Assembly: GCF_000768345.1 (NCBI RefSeq)
Contig: NZ_AVPS01000007.1
Location: 1 to 64,000 of the forward strand
DNA from: Lysobacter concretionis Ko07 = DSM 16239
GTDB lineage: Bacteria > Pseudomonadota > Gammaproteobacteria > Xanthomonadales > Xanthomonadaceae
Direction of reading: 5' to 3'
DNA length: 64,000 nucleotides
Part shown: one piece after another, positions 8,549 through 18,396 of the stretch
Layout: every line of letters begins with the position of its first letter
How positions within the stretch are numbered: position 1 is the first letter of the stretch
Notes under the pieces: generated by a model
Database searches by the model: none
What the model was told of the DNA's origin: nothing
What the model saw: the letters and a program-made list of their open reading frames with translations, nothing else
Position numbers and translations under genes: made by a program

Positions 8549-10882
8549 TTAGAAAGGCAGCTCCAGGTCGGGTCGCAGCGCCAGCAACTGCCCGCGGAAT
8601 GCAGCCTTGATCCGCGCCATCGCCTCGTTGTTGTCCGCGTCGAAACGCATCACCAGCACCGGCGTGGTGTTGGACGCGCGCACCAGGCCCCAGCCATCGG
8701 GCCAGTCGGCGCGCAGGCCGTCGATCACCGACAACCGCGCAGCGTCGAACGTGGCCTCGGCGAGAAACCGTTCCACGAACGCATGCGGGTCGCCCTCGGG
8801 CGCATCGACCTTGATCTCCGGAGTGGAGATGCCATCGGGCAGCGCGTCCAGCACATCGCTGGGCCGGTCCGGCTGCGCGGCGAGGATCTCCAGCAGGCGG
8901 GCGGCGGCGTAGATGCCGTCGTCGAATCCGTACCAGCGCTCCTTGAAGAAGAAGTGGCCGCTCATCTCGCCGGCCAGCTCGGCCTCGGTTTCGCGCATCT
9001 TCGACTTGATCAGCGAGTGGCCGGTCTTCCACATCAGCGGACTGCCGCCGTGGCGCAGGATGTAGCCCGGCAGGCGGCCGGTGCATTTCACATCGAAGAT
9101 GATCTGCGCGCCCGGGTTGCGCTCCAGCACGTCGGCGGCGAACAGCATCAGCAGCCGGTCCGGGAAGATGTTGTGGCCGTCGCGGGTAACCACCCCGAGG
9201 CGGTCGCCGTCGCCGTCGAACGCGATGCCCAGGTCGGCATCCAGGCGCTCGACCATCTGCATCAGATCGACCAGGTTGTGCGGCTCGCTGGGGTCGGGAT
9301 GGTGGTTCGGGAAGGTGCCGTCGATCTCGCAGTACAGCGGTATGACCTCGGCGCCGATCGCGGTCAGCACGGCCGGGCCCAGCTCGCCGGCGACGCCATT
9401 GCCGGCATCCACGACCACCTTCAGCGGCCGGTCGATCTGGATGTCCGAGGCGACGCGCTGGATGTAGTCGTCGTTGATGTCGCGCAGCTCCAGCCCGCCC
9501 TCCACCGGCGCGGTGTACAGCCGGTCGTCGGCGATGCGCGCGTACAGGTCGGTGATCGCGTCGCCCGACAGGGTCTCGCCGCCGATGACGATCTTGAAGC
9601 CGTTGTAGTCGGGCGGGTTGTGGCTGCCGGTGACCGACACGCATGAGCCCGTGCGCAGGTGGAACGCGCCGAAATAGACCAGCGGCGTCGGCGCCAGGCC
9701 GATATCGATGACGTTGCGACCGGCCTTGCGCAGGCCGGCGACCAGGCCATCGACCATGTCGGGGCCGGACAGGCGGCCGTCGCGGCCGACCACGATGTCC
9801 TTCAGGCTCTTGTCGTGCATCAGCGAGCCGATCGCGTGGCCGATCAGTTCCGCCACCGCGGGATCCAGGGTCTGGCCGATCACGCCGCGGATGTCGTAGG
9901 CCCGGAAGATGCTGCGGTCCAGCTCGACCACCGCACCGACCGGCCTCGCCCCGGCCACCTCGCCGGTCGGGGCCGGCGCGGCTGGCGGGATTCCCTGATC
10001 GATGGATTCCTGCAGCGTCTGTTCGGGCAGGTCGGCATCGTCGTGCTCATCGCCCGCGCCGCGCCGCCGCGCCAGCAACGCCGGCCCGCGCGAGAACAGC
10101 AGCGCCAGCAGGGCAAACACAAAGGCGGTGATGAAGCAGGCCATCGCGCCCATCCCGAACGGGGAAAAAGCCAGGTACGGTACGCCCGCGGCAACCCGCA
10201 GGCTGCTGCCCGGGACCTTCGTCGCCAGCGCCTCGGCACCGCCGGCCAGCCGCGCATCGCCGCGCTCGACCACGCTTTGCCGCCCTTGCCGCAAGGCCAG
10301 ATAGGTGTCACCGGGCACCTGCGCCGACGTGACCGGATCGGCGACGCGCTGCAACGGCAGGTGCACCAGGGCGACCGCGCGGATCTGGCCATCACCGTGG
10401 ACCGGCGCGGCCAGCGCCAGCTTCAGTTCCTTGCCGTCGCGCAGCACCCAGACCACCGGCTTGTCATCGGCCAGGGACGCTTCCATCGCCGCCAGTCGGC
10501 CGTAGCCGCCTTTCGGCAAGGCCGCGTAACCCGCGTCCAGCTCGGGCGAGAGCACCACCCCGTCGCTGGCACCGGGCCAGCCCGAAGTGAGCAGTTCGGC
10601 CGCGTGCTCGAAGTCGCCGGCGGTGGCGGCCGCGACCAGTCCGGGGCGGGCGAGCTGCTCGACGAAACGCTTCTGCTCGTCCAGCAATGCCGCGGTGATC
10701 GCCTGCACCGCGCCATCGCGGGACTGCTCCAGCGTCGCCCGGCGGGAAACGTCGCGCTGCTGCTGCCAGCCGCTCCAGCCGAACCACAACACCAGCACCG
10801 CGCACGCGACCACCAACGCCGGCAGCAGGGGTTTCAGTGATTCCAGCGACAGCTGCGGACGGGTGACCTTGATATCGACCAT
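8549..10882 (-). CDS. algC: Phosphomannomutase/phosphoglucomutase with membrane-anchored N-terminal extension
   Basis: Interconverts mannose- or glucose-6-phosphate and the 1-phosphates, supplying sugar nucleotides for LPS and exopolysaccharide. The 777-residue product has two parts. Residues 1 to about 310 contain a membrane segment (19-37), a presumed periplasmic region of roughly 200 residues, and a second membrane segment (about 235-258). The rest is a complete alpha-D-phosphohexomutase with FRAYDIRGV, active-site Ser420 in VTGSHNP, metal-binding DGDGDR, sugar-binding GEMSGH and phosphate-binding RASNTTP. The start at 10882 has AAGGGGA upstream. Long AlgC forms of this kind are known in pseudomonads. 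The gene is last in the coaC-coaB-dut-algC operon. Product specificity cannot be fixed from sequence. Confidence 0.92.
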   Translation of the reverse strand: MVDIKVTRPQLSLESLKPLLPALVVACAVLVLWFGWSGWQQQRDVSRRATLEQSRDGAVQAITAALLDEQKRFVEQLARPGLVAAATAGDFEHAAELLTSGWPGASDGVVLSPELDAGYAALPKGGYGRLAAMEASLADDKPVVWVLRDGKELKLALAAPVHGDGQIRAVALVHLPLQRVADPVTSAQVPGDTYLALRQGRQSVVERGDARLAGGAEALATKVPGSSLRVAAGVPYLAFSPFGMGAMACFITAFVFALLALLFSRGPALLARRRGAGDEHDDADLPEQTLQESIDQGIPPAAPAPTGEVAGARPVGAVVELDRSIFRAYDIRGVIGQTLDPAVAELIGHAIGSLMHDKSLKDIVVGRDGRLSGPDMVDGLVAGLRKAGRNVIDIGLAPTPLVYFGAFHLRTGSCVSVTGSHNPPDYNGFKIVIGGETLSGDAITDLYARIADDRLYTAPVEGGLELRDINDDYIQRVASDIQIDRPLKVVVDAGNGVAGELGPAVLTAIGAEVIPLYCEIDGTFPNHHPDPSEPHNLVDLMQMVERLDADLGIAFDGDGDRLGVVTRDGHNIFPDRLLMLFAADVLERNPGAQIIFDVKCTGRLPGYILRHGGSPLMWKTGHSLIKSKMRETEAELAGEMSGHFFFKERWYGFDDGIYAAARLLEILAAQPDRPSDVLDALPDGISTPEIKVDAPEGDPHAFVERFLAEATFDAARLSVIDGLRADWPDGWGLVRASNTTPVLVMRFDADNNEAMARIKAAFRGQLLALRPDLELPF

Positions 10883-10919
10883 GACGTTGCTTTTCCCCTT
10901 GGATTTCCGCGAACCGCGC

Positions 10920-11378
10920 CTAGCGCACGCCGGTATGGCCGAAGCCACCGGCGCCGCGGGCACTGGTTTCGAATGCATCCACCACCTGCAGCTGTGCGCG
11001 CACGACCGGCAGCAAGACCAGCTGGGCGATGCGATCCCCCGGCTGCATCGTAAAAGGCTCCTTGCCGCGATGCCAGACGCTGATCATCAACGGCCCCTGG
11101 TAATCGGCGTCGATCAGGCCGGTGCCGTTGCCCAGCACGATGCCATGTTTATGGCCCAGCCCGGAACGCGGCAGGATCACCGCGCACAGCGACGGATCGC
11201 CGATATGGATCGCCAGCCCCGACGCCACCAGCGCCGCATCGCCCGGCAACAGCGTGAGCGGCTCGTCCAGCGCCGCACGCAGGTCGAGTCCGGCGCTGGC
11301 CGCAGTCGCGTACTCGGGCAACGGCCATTGCCCGCCAAAACGCGGGTCGAGGATTTTCAGTTCGAGGGTGTGCTGCAT
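10920..11378 (-). CDS. dut: dUTP diphosphatase
   Basis: Hydrolyses dUTP to dUMP and pyrophosphate, keeping uracil out of DNA and feeding thymidylate synthesis. The 152-residue trimeric-type enzyme shows all five motifs in order: [32 protein letters not shown] and the C-terminal GAGGFGHTG that closes over the active site. It sits between coaB (157 bp upstream) and algC (37 bp downstream), the order also seen in Pseudomonas. Confidence 0.96.
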   Translation of the reverse strand: MQHTLELKILDPRFGGQWPLPEYATAASAGLDLRAALDEPLTLLPGDAALVASGLAIHIGDPSLCAVILPRSGLGHKHGIVLGNGTGLIDADYQGPLMISVWHRGKEPFTMQPGDRIAQLVLLPVVRAQLQVVDAFETSARGAGGFGHTGVR

Positions 11379-11535
11379 GAAGGATCCAGTGATGGTGTCG
11401 CCGCAGCCACGGGCGGTCGATGGAGAGGGACGCGCGGGAAAAGCGGATCGTATACGCGCCGCGCTGCGGCGTCCGGGAAGTCCGGAGCCGCGACAGCGTT
11501 GTCGGTCAGGGTTGGTCCGCGGGCAAAAACGAGCT

Positions 11536-12243
11536 TCACCGGGTCTCTGCCATGCCTGACGCCGGGCTGTCGTCCTCCAGCCGCTGCGCCACCAGATCCA
11601 GCAGGCGCCCGGCGAGTTCGATTTTCGGTGCCGGGCCCAGCGCGCATTCAAGGCCGGCGCCGTACACGACCAGCGCGTTGTCATCGCTCTCGAACCCCGA
11701 GCCCGCCATACCGACCCGGTTGGCGGCGATCAGGTCCAGCCGCTTGTCCGACAATTTGCCGCGCGCGTAGCGCTCCATGTCGTGGGTCTCGGCGGCGAAG
11801 CCCACCAGCACGCGCGGCCGCAGCCCATGCCCGGCCAGGTCGGCGAGGATGTCGCGGGTGCGCACCAGTTGCAGGGTCAAGCCGGGTTCGCCGGGCTGTT
11901 TCTTGATCTTTCCGGTCGCCACCTGCTGCGGGGTGAAATCGGCCACCGCGGCCGCGCCGATATAGACATCCGCCGGCATCGCGGCAAAGACCGCGGCATG
12001 CATCTGCGCGGCGGAGCGCACATCGATCCGGCGCAGGTCGCCCTCGCCGGCCCCGGGTGTCGGCAGCGCCACCGGGCCGGCGACCAGGGTGACCCTGGCA
12101 CCACGGCGCACGGCGGCGGCGGCGATCGCGAACCCCATCTTGCCGCTGCTGCGGTTGCCCAGGAAACGCACCGGGTCGATGTCCTCATAGGTCGGACCCG
12201 CGCTCACCACGACATGCCGTCCGGTCAACCCATCGGCACTCAT
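11536..12243 (-). CDS. coaB: Phosphopantothenate-cysteine ligase, separate CoaB
   Basis: Condenses 4'-phosphopantothenate with cysteine using CTP, the step before decarboxylation in coenzyme A synthesis. The 235-residue product is the CoaB half of the usual CoaBC protein: [13 protein letters not shown] at the start, NRSSGKMG with the conserved Asn30, the KIKK lysine loop and a C-terminal IAANRVG segment. It is encoded in a different frame from coaC. Its ATG overlaps the coaC TGA (ATGA, 12240-12243), so it has a native-looking start exactly where the CoaC domain ends. A close relative, Xanthomonas, has the two fused as far as I recall. A genuine gene split with translational coupling fits best; a one-base sequencing error is the alternative. 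Confidence 0.9.
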   Translation of the reverse strand: MSADGLTGRHVVVSAGPTYEDIDPVRFLGNRSSGKMGFAIAAAAVRRGARVTLVAGPVALPTPGAGEGDLRRIDVRSAAQMHAAVFAAMPADVYIGAAAVADFTPQQVATGKIKKQPGEPGLTLQLVRTRDILADLAGHGLRPRVLVGFAAETHDMERYARGKLSDKRLDLIAANRVGMAGSGFESDDNALVVYGAGLECALGPAPKIELAGRLLDLVAQRLEDDSPASGMAETR

Positions 12244-12788
12244 GCGCAGGCCTGGGCCAGGGCGCTGACGATCTCTTCGGGCTCCAGCAGACGGCCTTCG
12301 CCCACCTCGCCGCAGGCCTGGTCGCCGGCACCGGGGCCCAGCACCAGCACGCCGCGACCGCGCAGGGTGTCGACGTTGGCCCGCGTCGCCGCGTGGGCCC
12401 ACATCAGCCGGTTCATGGCCGGGGCGATCGCGATCGGCGCATCGGTGGCCAGGCACAGGGTGCTGACCAGATCATCCGCGAACCCGTGGGCAAGTTTGGC
12501 GATGGTGTTGGCCGTGGCCGGGGCGATCACGATCCGGTCCGGCCAGCGCGCCAGCTCGATATGCCCCATCGCGGCCTCGGCGGCCTCGTCCCATAACGAG
12601 GTGCGCACGTGCCGGCCCGACAGCGCCTGGAACGTGGTCGCAGCCACGAACCGCTGGGCGTTGTCGGTCATCGCCACCTGCACCTGCGCACCGGCCGCGG
12701 CGAGTCGCCGCACCAGCTCGGCGGCCTTGTACGCGGCGATGCCACCGCACACGCAAAGCAGGATTTTCTGTTCCTGTAGCGAAGACAT
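12240..12788 (-). CDS. coaC: Phosphopantothenoylcysteine decarboxylase, separate CoaC
   Basis: FMN-dependent decarboxylase that converts phosphopantothenoylcysteine to 4'-phosphopantetheine. The 182-residue protein has the HFCD flavoprotein fold: CGGIAAYKA, catalytic His76 in GHIELARW, the PAMNRLMW substrate motif at 123-130, and Cys159 in ACGEVGEGR corresponding to the reducing cysteine. It ends right after the domain ([11 protein letters not shown]) and couples to coaB by a 4-bp overlap. The start at 12788 is preceded at some distance by TAGGAA. It is the first gene of the operon and divergent from radC. Confidence 0.92.
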   Translation of the reverse strand: MSSLQEQKILLCVCGGIAAYKAAELVRRLAAAGAQVQVAMTDNAQRFVAATTFQALSGRHVRTSLWDEAAEAAMGHIELARWPDRIVIAPATANTIAKLAHGFADDLVSTLCLATDAPIAIAPAMNRLMWAHAATRANVDTLRGRGVLVLGPGAGDQACGEVGEGRLLEPEEIVSALAQACA

Positions 12789-13085
12789 GTTTAAGGAAAT
12801 TCCTACCGCCCAGAGCGATGGCCAGCTTACCCGAAGCGGCGTTGGCGCCCGATAGGACCGACACCGTGCAGCCTGCAGGCTGGGGACGTTGCCGAAGCGG
12901 GGGCGGAAACGGCGCGACGCGGCTTCCCCGACCTCATCGCGCACCGGCCCGCCCCGCTTCGATTTGTTCCGACGCATCCGGCCTGCCGCCCGTTGCCTGT
13001 CCGGTCGCCGACTTGCCATCGGCGGCGACAAAGCGCTGCTTGCCCACGGCTGCCGACCAACCGCCACACCATCATGAGGACACCG
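12789..13085. other. Divergent coaC/radC promoter region
   Basis: This 297-bp stretch separates the divergent coaC and radC genes. Frames open through it on both strands but show no domain or ribosome-binding site, so no gene is called. It must carry both promoters, although I cannot place convincing -35/-10 pairs. The radC ribosome-binding site TGAGGAC lies at its right end. Confidence 0.4.
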
Positions 13086-13760
13086 ATGCACATACGAGAC
13101 TGGCCCGCCGCGGAACGTCCACGCGAGAAGCTGATGGCCCGCGGGGTCGGAGTGCTGTCGGATGCGGAGCTGCTGGCGATCTTCCTGGGCTCGGGCCTGC
13201 GCGGCCGCGATGCGGTCACCACCGCGCGCGAACTGCTCGGGATGCATGGCCCGCTGCGGGCGCTGCTCGAGCGCAGCCCGGCGGACCTGGCGAAACTCCC
13301 CGGCATCGGCCCGGCGCGCGCCTGCGCGATCGCGGCGGGGCTGGAGCTCGGTCACCGGCAGCTGTCGGCGGAACTGGAGCGTGGTATCGCGCTCAGCGAC
13401 CCGCAGGCGGCCGGCCGCTACTTCGCCCAGCGGTTGCGCGGACTGCCGCACGAGGTGTTCGCGGTGCTGTTTCTGGACACCCGGCATCGCGCGATCGCGT
13501 TCGAGGAACTGTTCCGCGGCACGATCGACGGCGCCGAGGTGCATCCGCGCGAAGTGGTGCGGCGCGCGCTGGCGCACAACGCGGCGGCGGTGATCGTCGG
13601 CCACAACCACCCGAGCGGAAACCCGGAGCCCAGCGCCGCCGACCGCGCGGTGACCGCCCGGCTCAAGCAGGCATTGGCGCTGGTGGACCTGCGCCTGCTG
13701 GATCATTTCGTGATCGCCGACGGCCCGCCGGTCTCGCTGGCCGCACGCGGCTGGGTGTGA
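13086..13760 (+). CDS. radC: RadC family JAMM-domain protein
   Basis: A RadC/YicR family protein of 224 residues. The N-terminal half has a helix-hairpin-helix-like DNA-binding segment ([15 protein letters not shown]). The C-terminal JAMM/MPN+ domain has the metal motif His173-x-His175 and Asp186 ([14 protein letters not shown]). The cellular role is unsettled: the original repair phenotype was attributed to recG, and JAMM family members are metalloproteases. The start at 13086 has TGAGGAC upstream; an ATG at 13074 is also in frame. Its position next to coaBC and dut is conserved in gammaproteobacteria. Confidence 0.95.
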   Translation: MHIRDWPAAERPREKLMARGVGVLSDAELLAIFLGSGLRGRDAVTTARELLGMHGPLRALLERSPADLAKLPGIGPARACAIAAGLELGHRQLSAELERGIALSDPQAAGRYFAQRLRGLPHEVFAVLFLDTRHRAIAFEELFRGTIDGAEVHPREVVRRALAHNAAAVIVGHNHPSGNPEPSAADRAVTARLKQALALVDLRLLDHFVIADGPPVSLAARGWV

Positions 13761-13819
13761 TGGCAGGAGTCATACGGGGCCGTACTGATGACGCAGGCCA
13801 GGCTCCGGATGCACAAAGG

Positions 13820-13846
13820 CCGGCCGATCACACGCTCATCGGCCGG
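13820..13846 (-). terminator. Hairpin between convergent radC and cls genes
   Basis: A perfect 9-bp stem (CCGGCCGAT at 13820-13828, ATCGGCCGG at 13838-13846) lies in the gap between convergent radC and the phospholipase-D-type gene. On the minus strand it is followed by CCTTTG, so it could terminate the minus-strand transcript; no long T-run is present in either direction. Confidence 0.5.
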
Positions 13847-13892
13847 TCCCGATGGCGCGTCGTATCGCGATCGGCGCACGCGACCGGATCCA

Positions 13893-15314
13893 CTACAACT
13901 GGAACGCCACCGAACGCACCACGCCTTCGACGATATCGCGTGGCCAGGAAGGCGGACGCAACACATAGGATCGCGCCTGGCCGGATTGGCGCTCGAACCA
14001 CTGCGCAAACCCGCGGATCTCGGCGCTCCCGTAGAACGCCGTCGTCAGCTCGTAATTCAGGAACAGGCTGCGCCCGTCCAGATTGACCGAACCGCACAGC
14101 GCCACGGCCTCATCCACGATCACCAGCTTGGCGTGCGCCATGCGCGGCGACAGGCGGATGACCGCGCCGGCGGCGGCGAGTTCGCGCAATGCCCGCTCGC
14201 GCGCCCAGTCCGCCAGACGATGGTTGGACCAGCGTGGCATCAGCAAGGTGACCCGGATCCCGCGCCGGCAGGCAATCGCAAGCGCCTGCAGCAGCGCGTC
14301 GTCGGGGACGAAATACGGCGTTGCCAGGGCTATTCGGACCTGCGCCTGGTACACGGCCGTCAGCAGGAATGCGTAGACAGTGTCGTCGGCGCGGTCCGGG
14401 CCGCTCGGAATGAGTTGTACGGGGATGGAGTCAGTGCAGACCGGTTGCGTGGAACCGTTTCCCGTCTCCTCCGGTCCGGACAACAGCGGCTGCCCGGCCT
14501 CCACGCGACCGCCGGCCAGCCGCCAGTCCTGCCCGAACACGCTGCATGCATCCGTGGCCAGCGCGCCGTCGACGACGAAGCTCAGGTCGTCCCACGCCGG
14601 CGCCGCCGGACCGCCGGTGAAGTACTCGGCGGCGATGTTGCGCCCACCGCTCCACAGTCGCCGACCGTCGGCAATGGCCAGCTTGCGGTGGTTGCGTAGA
14701 TTGCTGCGCCCGCGCACCGGGTTGTGCAGCATCGGCATGAACCAGCGCAGCGCGATGCCGCCGGCAACCAGCCGCCGACGCAGGCCGCGCGGGGTTCTCT
14801 GGCTGCCGATCGCATCCAGCAATACCCGCACGCGCACGCCACGTGTCGCACTGGCCAGCAGCGCATCGCCAACGCGCCGACCCACGCTGTCGTCGGCAAA
14901 AACGAAGGTGCACAGATCCAGCCGTTCCTGCGCGCCCGCGATCAGCGCCAGCAATGCATCCAGCGCGGCTGGCCCGTCCGCCAGCAGCACCACGCGGCGA
15001 TTCGCACACGCTGCCGGCAGCGACAGCCCGGCGGTGAGTTGCCGTGCCCACGGCGGCGCGGACGACGCACCCGTGCCGGCGCCCAATCCCGGGAGGCCGG
15101 GGCCATGCACCGGGCGCACCATCTTGCGGGTCCCGAACAGCAGGAACAGCGGCACCCCCGCATACGGGAACGCCACCATCGCCAGCACCCAAGCGATGGC
15201 GGCGGACGGATGCCGTCTCTGCCGGCCGATTCGCGTCGCCAGCACATAGGCCAACAATCCGATGGTGGCCGCGGCCAGATGCGCAGTCGCGAAAAAGCTG
15301 AACATTCCAGGCAT
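13893..15314 (-). CDS. cls: Phospholipase D-type cardiolipin synthase family protein
   Basis: Predicted inner-membrane enzyme that joins two phosphatidylglycerols to make cardiolipin. The 473-residue product has two N-terminal membrane segments (about 8-26 and 38-60) followed by two phospholipase D domains, each with a full HKD motif (HRKLAIAD starting at His209 and HAKLVIVD starting at His394). The start at 15314 has CGGGGAG 7 bp upstream, so a longer in-frame start at 15410 is unlikely. It converges with radC. Other PLD transphosphatidylases have a similar layout, so the lipid substrate is inferred. Confidence 0.9.
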   Translation of the reverse strand: MPGMFSFFATAHLAAATIGLLAYVLATRIGRQRRHPSAAIAWVLAMVAFPYAGVPLFLLFGTRKMVRPVHGPGLPGLGAGTGASSAPPWARQLTAGLSLPAACANRRVVLLADGPAALDALLALIAGAQERLDLCTFVFADDSVGRRVGDALLASATRGVRVRVLLDAIGSQRTPRGLRRRLVAGGIALRWFMPMLHNPVRGRSNLRNHRKLAIADGRRLWSGGRNIAAEYFTGGPAAPAWDDLSFVVDGALATDACSVFGQDWRLAGGRVEAGQPLLSGPEETGNGSTQPVCTDSIPVQLIPSGPDRADDTVYAFLLTAVYQAQVRIALATPYFVPDDALLQALAIACRRGIRVTLLMPRWSNHRLADWARERALRELAAAGAVIRLSPRMAHAKLVIVDEAVALCGSVNLDGRSLFLNYELTTAFYGSAEIRGFAQWFERQSGQARSYVLRPPSWPRDIVEGVVRSVAFQL

Positions 15315-15422
15315 TGGCAACTCCCCGAACGGGTGGTGATCCACGCGGACTGTGGTGTGCGCATTCGCGCTTGCCGCGAAGTCCGCGACAATCAAAGGCA
15401 CGGCAATCAACGGCGATGACGG

Positions 15423-15593
15423 TCAGCGACCACTGTCGGGATCGCGCGACCTCGCCAACAGCCGGGCAAGCAGCGCGATCTGCTCCTGCTGCTGGACCAG
15501 CAGCATCTGGATCTGTTCGCTGCGCAACTGGTCCAGAAAGCTCTTGGCAAACCATCGTTGGGCTGCGTGGTCCTGGGCAACTTTGCGGGTCAT
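15423..15593 (-). CDS. Small hypothetical helical protein, 56 residues
   Basis: A short ORF with a well-placed ribosome-binding site (CAGGAG, 8 bp before the ATG at 15593). The product starts MTRKVAQDHAAQRWF and continues as a Gln/Leu/Arg-rich amphipathic helix (SEQIQMLLVQQQEQIALLARLL), suggestive of a coiled coil or peptide-binding helix. No homology is recognised. It lies upstream of cls on the same strand and divergent from argS. The remaining gap (15594-15831) holds no other gene; a TAAAAT at 15796-15801 could be the argS -10 element. Confidence 0.5.
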   Translation of the reverse strand: MTRKVAQDHAAQRWFAKSFLDQLRSEQIQMLLVQQQEQIALLARLLARSRDPDSGR

Positions 15594-15831
15594 GGGCTGG
15601 CTCCTGTGTGGGTGGCTCGAAACCTGCTGCCGGGATAGCACGGCACGCGGTTCTTCCCCGGTGAAGGACGGCACGACCTCGCATTGGAAACGGCTCGCCG
15701 GAACCGGGCGGGCGGTTCCCGCTCGGCGCGACCGGCGGCGGCGTGAGCGCATTTTCGATTCCTGCCGCCATCCGGACGATGGGTCCGGAAGCAGGTAAAA
15801 TGCCCGGTTCCGTAGCATCTGCCGAGCCCTC

Positions 15832-17532
15832 GTGAAAGCCACCCTCCATGCCCTGGTCACGCAAGCCGTCGACGCCCTGCGTTGCGCCGGCACCCTGCCG
15901 GCCGACCTCGAAACCCCCGATTTCGTGATCGAGCGTCCCAAGACCCGGGCCCAGGGCGACTTCTCGACCAACGCGGCGATGCTGCTGGCTAAACACGCCG
16001 GCAGGAGCGGAACCAAAACGAATCCGCGCGCGGTGGCGCAGGCCATCGTCGATGCCCTGCCCGCCAACCGCGATATCGCGAAGATCGAGATCGCCGGGCC
16101 GGGTTTCATCAACTTCCACGTCGATGAAAGCGCCTGGCGCCGCCAGCTGGGCGAGCTGTTCGCCCGCGGCGAAGCGTACGGCCGCAACGACAGCGGTCGC
16201 GGCCACCGCGCCGGCGTCGAGTACGTGTCGGCCAACCCGACCGGACCACTGCATGTCGGCCACGGCCGCGCGGCGGTGATCGGCGACTGCATCGCCCGCG
16301 TGCTGGCCGCCAACGGCTGGGACGTGGCGCGCGAGTTCTACTACAACGACGCCGGCGTGCAGATCGAGAACCTCGCCCTGTCGGTACAGGCACGCGCACG
16401 CGGCATCGCGCCCGACGACGCCGGCTGGCCCGAGAACGGCTACCGCGGCGACTACATCGCCGATGTCGCCCAGGCGTACCTGGACGGCGCATCGGTGGAA
16501 CTGGATGGCCAGACCGTCGCCGGCGCGAACGACCCCGACGACCTCGACGCGATCCGCCGCTTCGCCGTAGCGTGGTTGCGCCGTGAACAGAACGGCGATC
16601 TGGAGGCGTACGGCGTCGGCTTCGACGTGTACTTCCTGGAAAGCTCGCTGTACTCCGACGGCAAGGTCGAGGAAACCGTCGCCACGCTGACCGCCAACGG
16701 CCACACCTACGAGGAAGGCGGCGCCCTGTGGCTGCGCAGCACCGATTTCGGTGACGACAAGGACCGCGTGATGCGCAAGTCCGACGGCACCTACACCTAC
16801 TTCGTGCCCGACGTCGCCTACCACCTGAGCAAATGGCAGCGCGGCTACGAGCGCGCGATCACCGAACTGGGCGCCGACCACCACGGCTCGCTGGCGCGCG
16901 TGCGTGCCGGCCTGCAGGCGCTGGATGCCGGCATCCCGCAGGGCTGGCCGGAGTACGTGCTGCACCAGATGGTCACGGTGATGCGCGGCGGCGAGGAGGT
17001 GAAGCTCTCCAAGCGCGCCGGCAGCTACCTGACCTTGCGCGACCTGGTCGACGAGGCCGGCCGCGACGCGACCCGCTGGTTCCTGGTCGCGCGCAAGCCC
17101 GATTCGCAGCTGACCTTCGACATCGACCTGGCCCGCAGCCAGTCGCTCGACAATCCGGTCTACTACGTGCAGGTCTCGCACGCGCGGATGTGCGGGCTGA
17201 TGCGCCAGCTGACCGAGCGCGGCCTGTCGTTCGACCGCGAGGCCGGCCTGCAACTGCCGCTGGAAGACGACGCGGCGACCCACGAACTGGTCGTCACCGT
17301 GCTGCGCTACCCGGACGTGGTCGCGACCGCCGGACGTGACCTGGAACCGCACCAGCTGGCCGCGTACCTGCTGGAACTGGCGCAGACGTTCCAGTCGTAT
17401 TACAACGACCACCAGTTCCTGGTCGACGATGCCGACCAGCGCAACGCGCGGCTGGTACTGGCGATGGCGACCCGCCAGGTGTTGGCGAACGGTCTCGAAC
17501 TGCTGGGCGTCAGCGCCCCCGAGGTGATGTAA
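15832..17532 (+). CDS. argS: Arginyl-tRNA synthetase
   Basis: Class I synthetase that charges tRNA-Arg. The 566-residue protein has the N-terminal Add-1 domain, the HIGH-type motif as HVGH at residues 141-144 (within [14 protein letters not shown]), the KMSK-like KLSK at 391-394, and a C-terminal DALR anticodon-binding domain. The start is GTG at 15832, which matches the family N terminus. The SPOR-domain gene begins at the next base after its stop, so the two are translationally linked. Confidence 0.97.
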   Translation: MKATLHALVTQAVDALRCAGTLPADLETPDFVIERPKTRAQGDFSTNAAMLLAKHAGRSGTKTNPRAVAQAIVDALPANRDIAKIEIAGPGFINFHVDESAWRRQLGELFARGEAYGRNDSGRGHRAGVEYVSANPTGPLHVGHGRAAVIGDCIARVLAANGWDVAREFYYNDAGVQIENLALSVQARARGIAPDDAGWPENGYRGDYIADVAQAYLDGASVELDGQTVAGANDPDDLDAIRRFAVAWLRREQNGDLEAYGVGFDVYFLESSLYSDGKVEETVATLTANGHTYEEGGALWLRSTDFGDDKDRVMRKSDGTYTYFVPDVAYHLSKWQRGYERAITELGADHHGSLARVRAGLQALDAGIPQGWPEYVLHQMVTVMRGGEEVKLSKRAGSYLTLRDLVDEAGRDATRWFLVARKPDSQLTFDIDLARSQSLDNPVYYVQVSHARMCGLMRQLTERGLSFDREAGLQLPLEDDAATHELVVTVLRYPDVVATAGRDLEPHQLAAYLLELAQTFQSYYNDHQFLVDDADQRNARLVLAMATRQVLANGLELLGVSAPEVM

Positions 17533-18363
17533 GTGGCAGCACGGCGCGGCAAGTCCCAGGCACGACGCAACCAAAGCAACAACGGCCTGCCCGGCTGGGC
17601 ATGGATGGTGCTGGGCATCGTGCTGACCATCGCGGTCATCCTGTTGATGCCGAAGCTGTTGAAGTCCGACGGCGACGGTTTCTTCCGCCCGCAGCCCAAC
17701 CCGGATGCACAACCGGCCCCGGTGGCCGCGGGCGAGGAAGACATCGGCATCACCCGGCCCGGCTCGGCCAATACGCCTGCGGTGCCCGCCGGCGAAGCCC
17801 CGAAATACGACTTCTACACTTTGTTGCCGGGCAAGGAAGTGGCCGTCAGCGACGCCGAACTGGCCGCCACCGAACGCGCCGAGGCACAGCGTGCCGAAGC
17901 CCAGCGCGCGGCCGCCCTGCTGCGCGGCGAGCAACCGGCGCGCGCCGATCTGCCAACGCCCCATCCGGATGCGGCCGACCTCGCGCTGCCGCGGCCGGTT
18001 GCGGTCGAGCCGACCCCGGCCGCGACTCCGGCCCCTGTCAGCGCCGCCCCCACATCGGCGGCCAGCACAACCGCCACCGCCGCGACCCGACCCGAGGACA
18101 ACCCGGCCACGGCAGCCGGCCTGGGCGACGGCAGCCGTTACCTGTTGCAGGCCGGTGCGTTCCAGGCCTCCGGCCCGGCCGAGGAATTGAAGGCGCGCAT
18201 CGCGATGATCGGCCTCAGTGCGCGGGTCGAGTCGGCCCAGATCAACGGCAACACGGTCTACCGCGTGCGCATGGGGCCGTACGGGACCGCCAGCGACCTC
18301 GCCGATGCCAAGCGCAAGCTCGCCAACAGCGGCATGGCCGCGATGGCGATCAAGGTCCAGTAG
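17533..18363 (+). CDS. SPOR-domain membrane protein (FtsN-like layout)
   Basis: A 276-residue bitopic protein. It has a short basic cytoplasmic tail, a single membrane helix at about residues 22-38 (AWMVLGIVLTIAVILL), a long Ala/Pro-rich periplasmic linker (about 50-195), and a C-terminal SPOR domain (about 200-276, starting RYLLQAGAFQ) that binds denuded glycan strands at division sites. The layout resembles FtsN, and SPOR genes directly after argS are common in proteobacteria. A role in cell division is inferred. The GTG start immediately follows the argS TAA. Confidence 0.88.
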   Translation: MAARRGKSQARRNQSNNGLPGWAWMVLGIVLTIAVILLMPKLLKSDGDGFFRPQPNPDAQPAPVAAGEEDIGITRPGSANTPAVPAGEAPKYDFYTLLPGKEVAVSDAELAATERAEAQRAEAQRAAALLRGEQPARADLPTPHPDAADLALPRPVAVEPTPAATPAPVSAAPTSAASTTATAATRPEDNPATAAGLGDGSRYLLQAGAFQASGPAEELKARIAMIGLSARVESAQINGNTVYRVRMGPYGTASDLADAKRKLANSGMAAMAIKVQ

Positions 18364-18396
18364 CCGTTGGTGTAGAGTTCCGGCCCGCGCGGTGCG

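Noticed and set aside
8549-10882. algC as a fusion error of two genes
   Set aside because: The N-terminal membrane part and the mutase domain are in one uninterrupted frame, and long AlgC forms with such an extension are known in pseudomonads.
14431-17964. Very long open frame antisense to cls and argS
   Set aside because: High GC removes stop codons on the opposite strand. The sense strand has complete, recognised genes, and the translation is low-complexity Arg/Gly/Val-rich with no motif.
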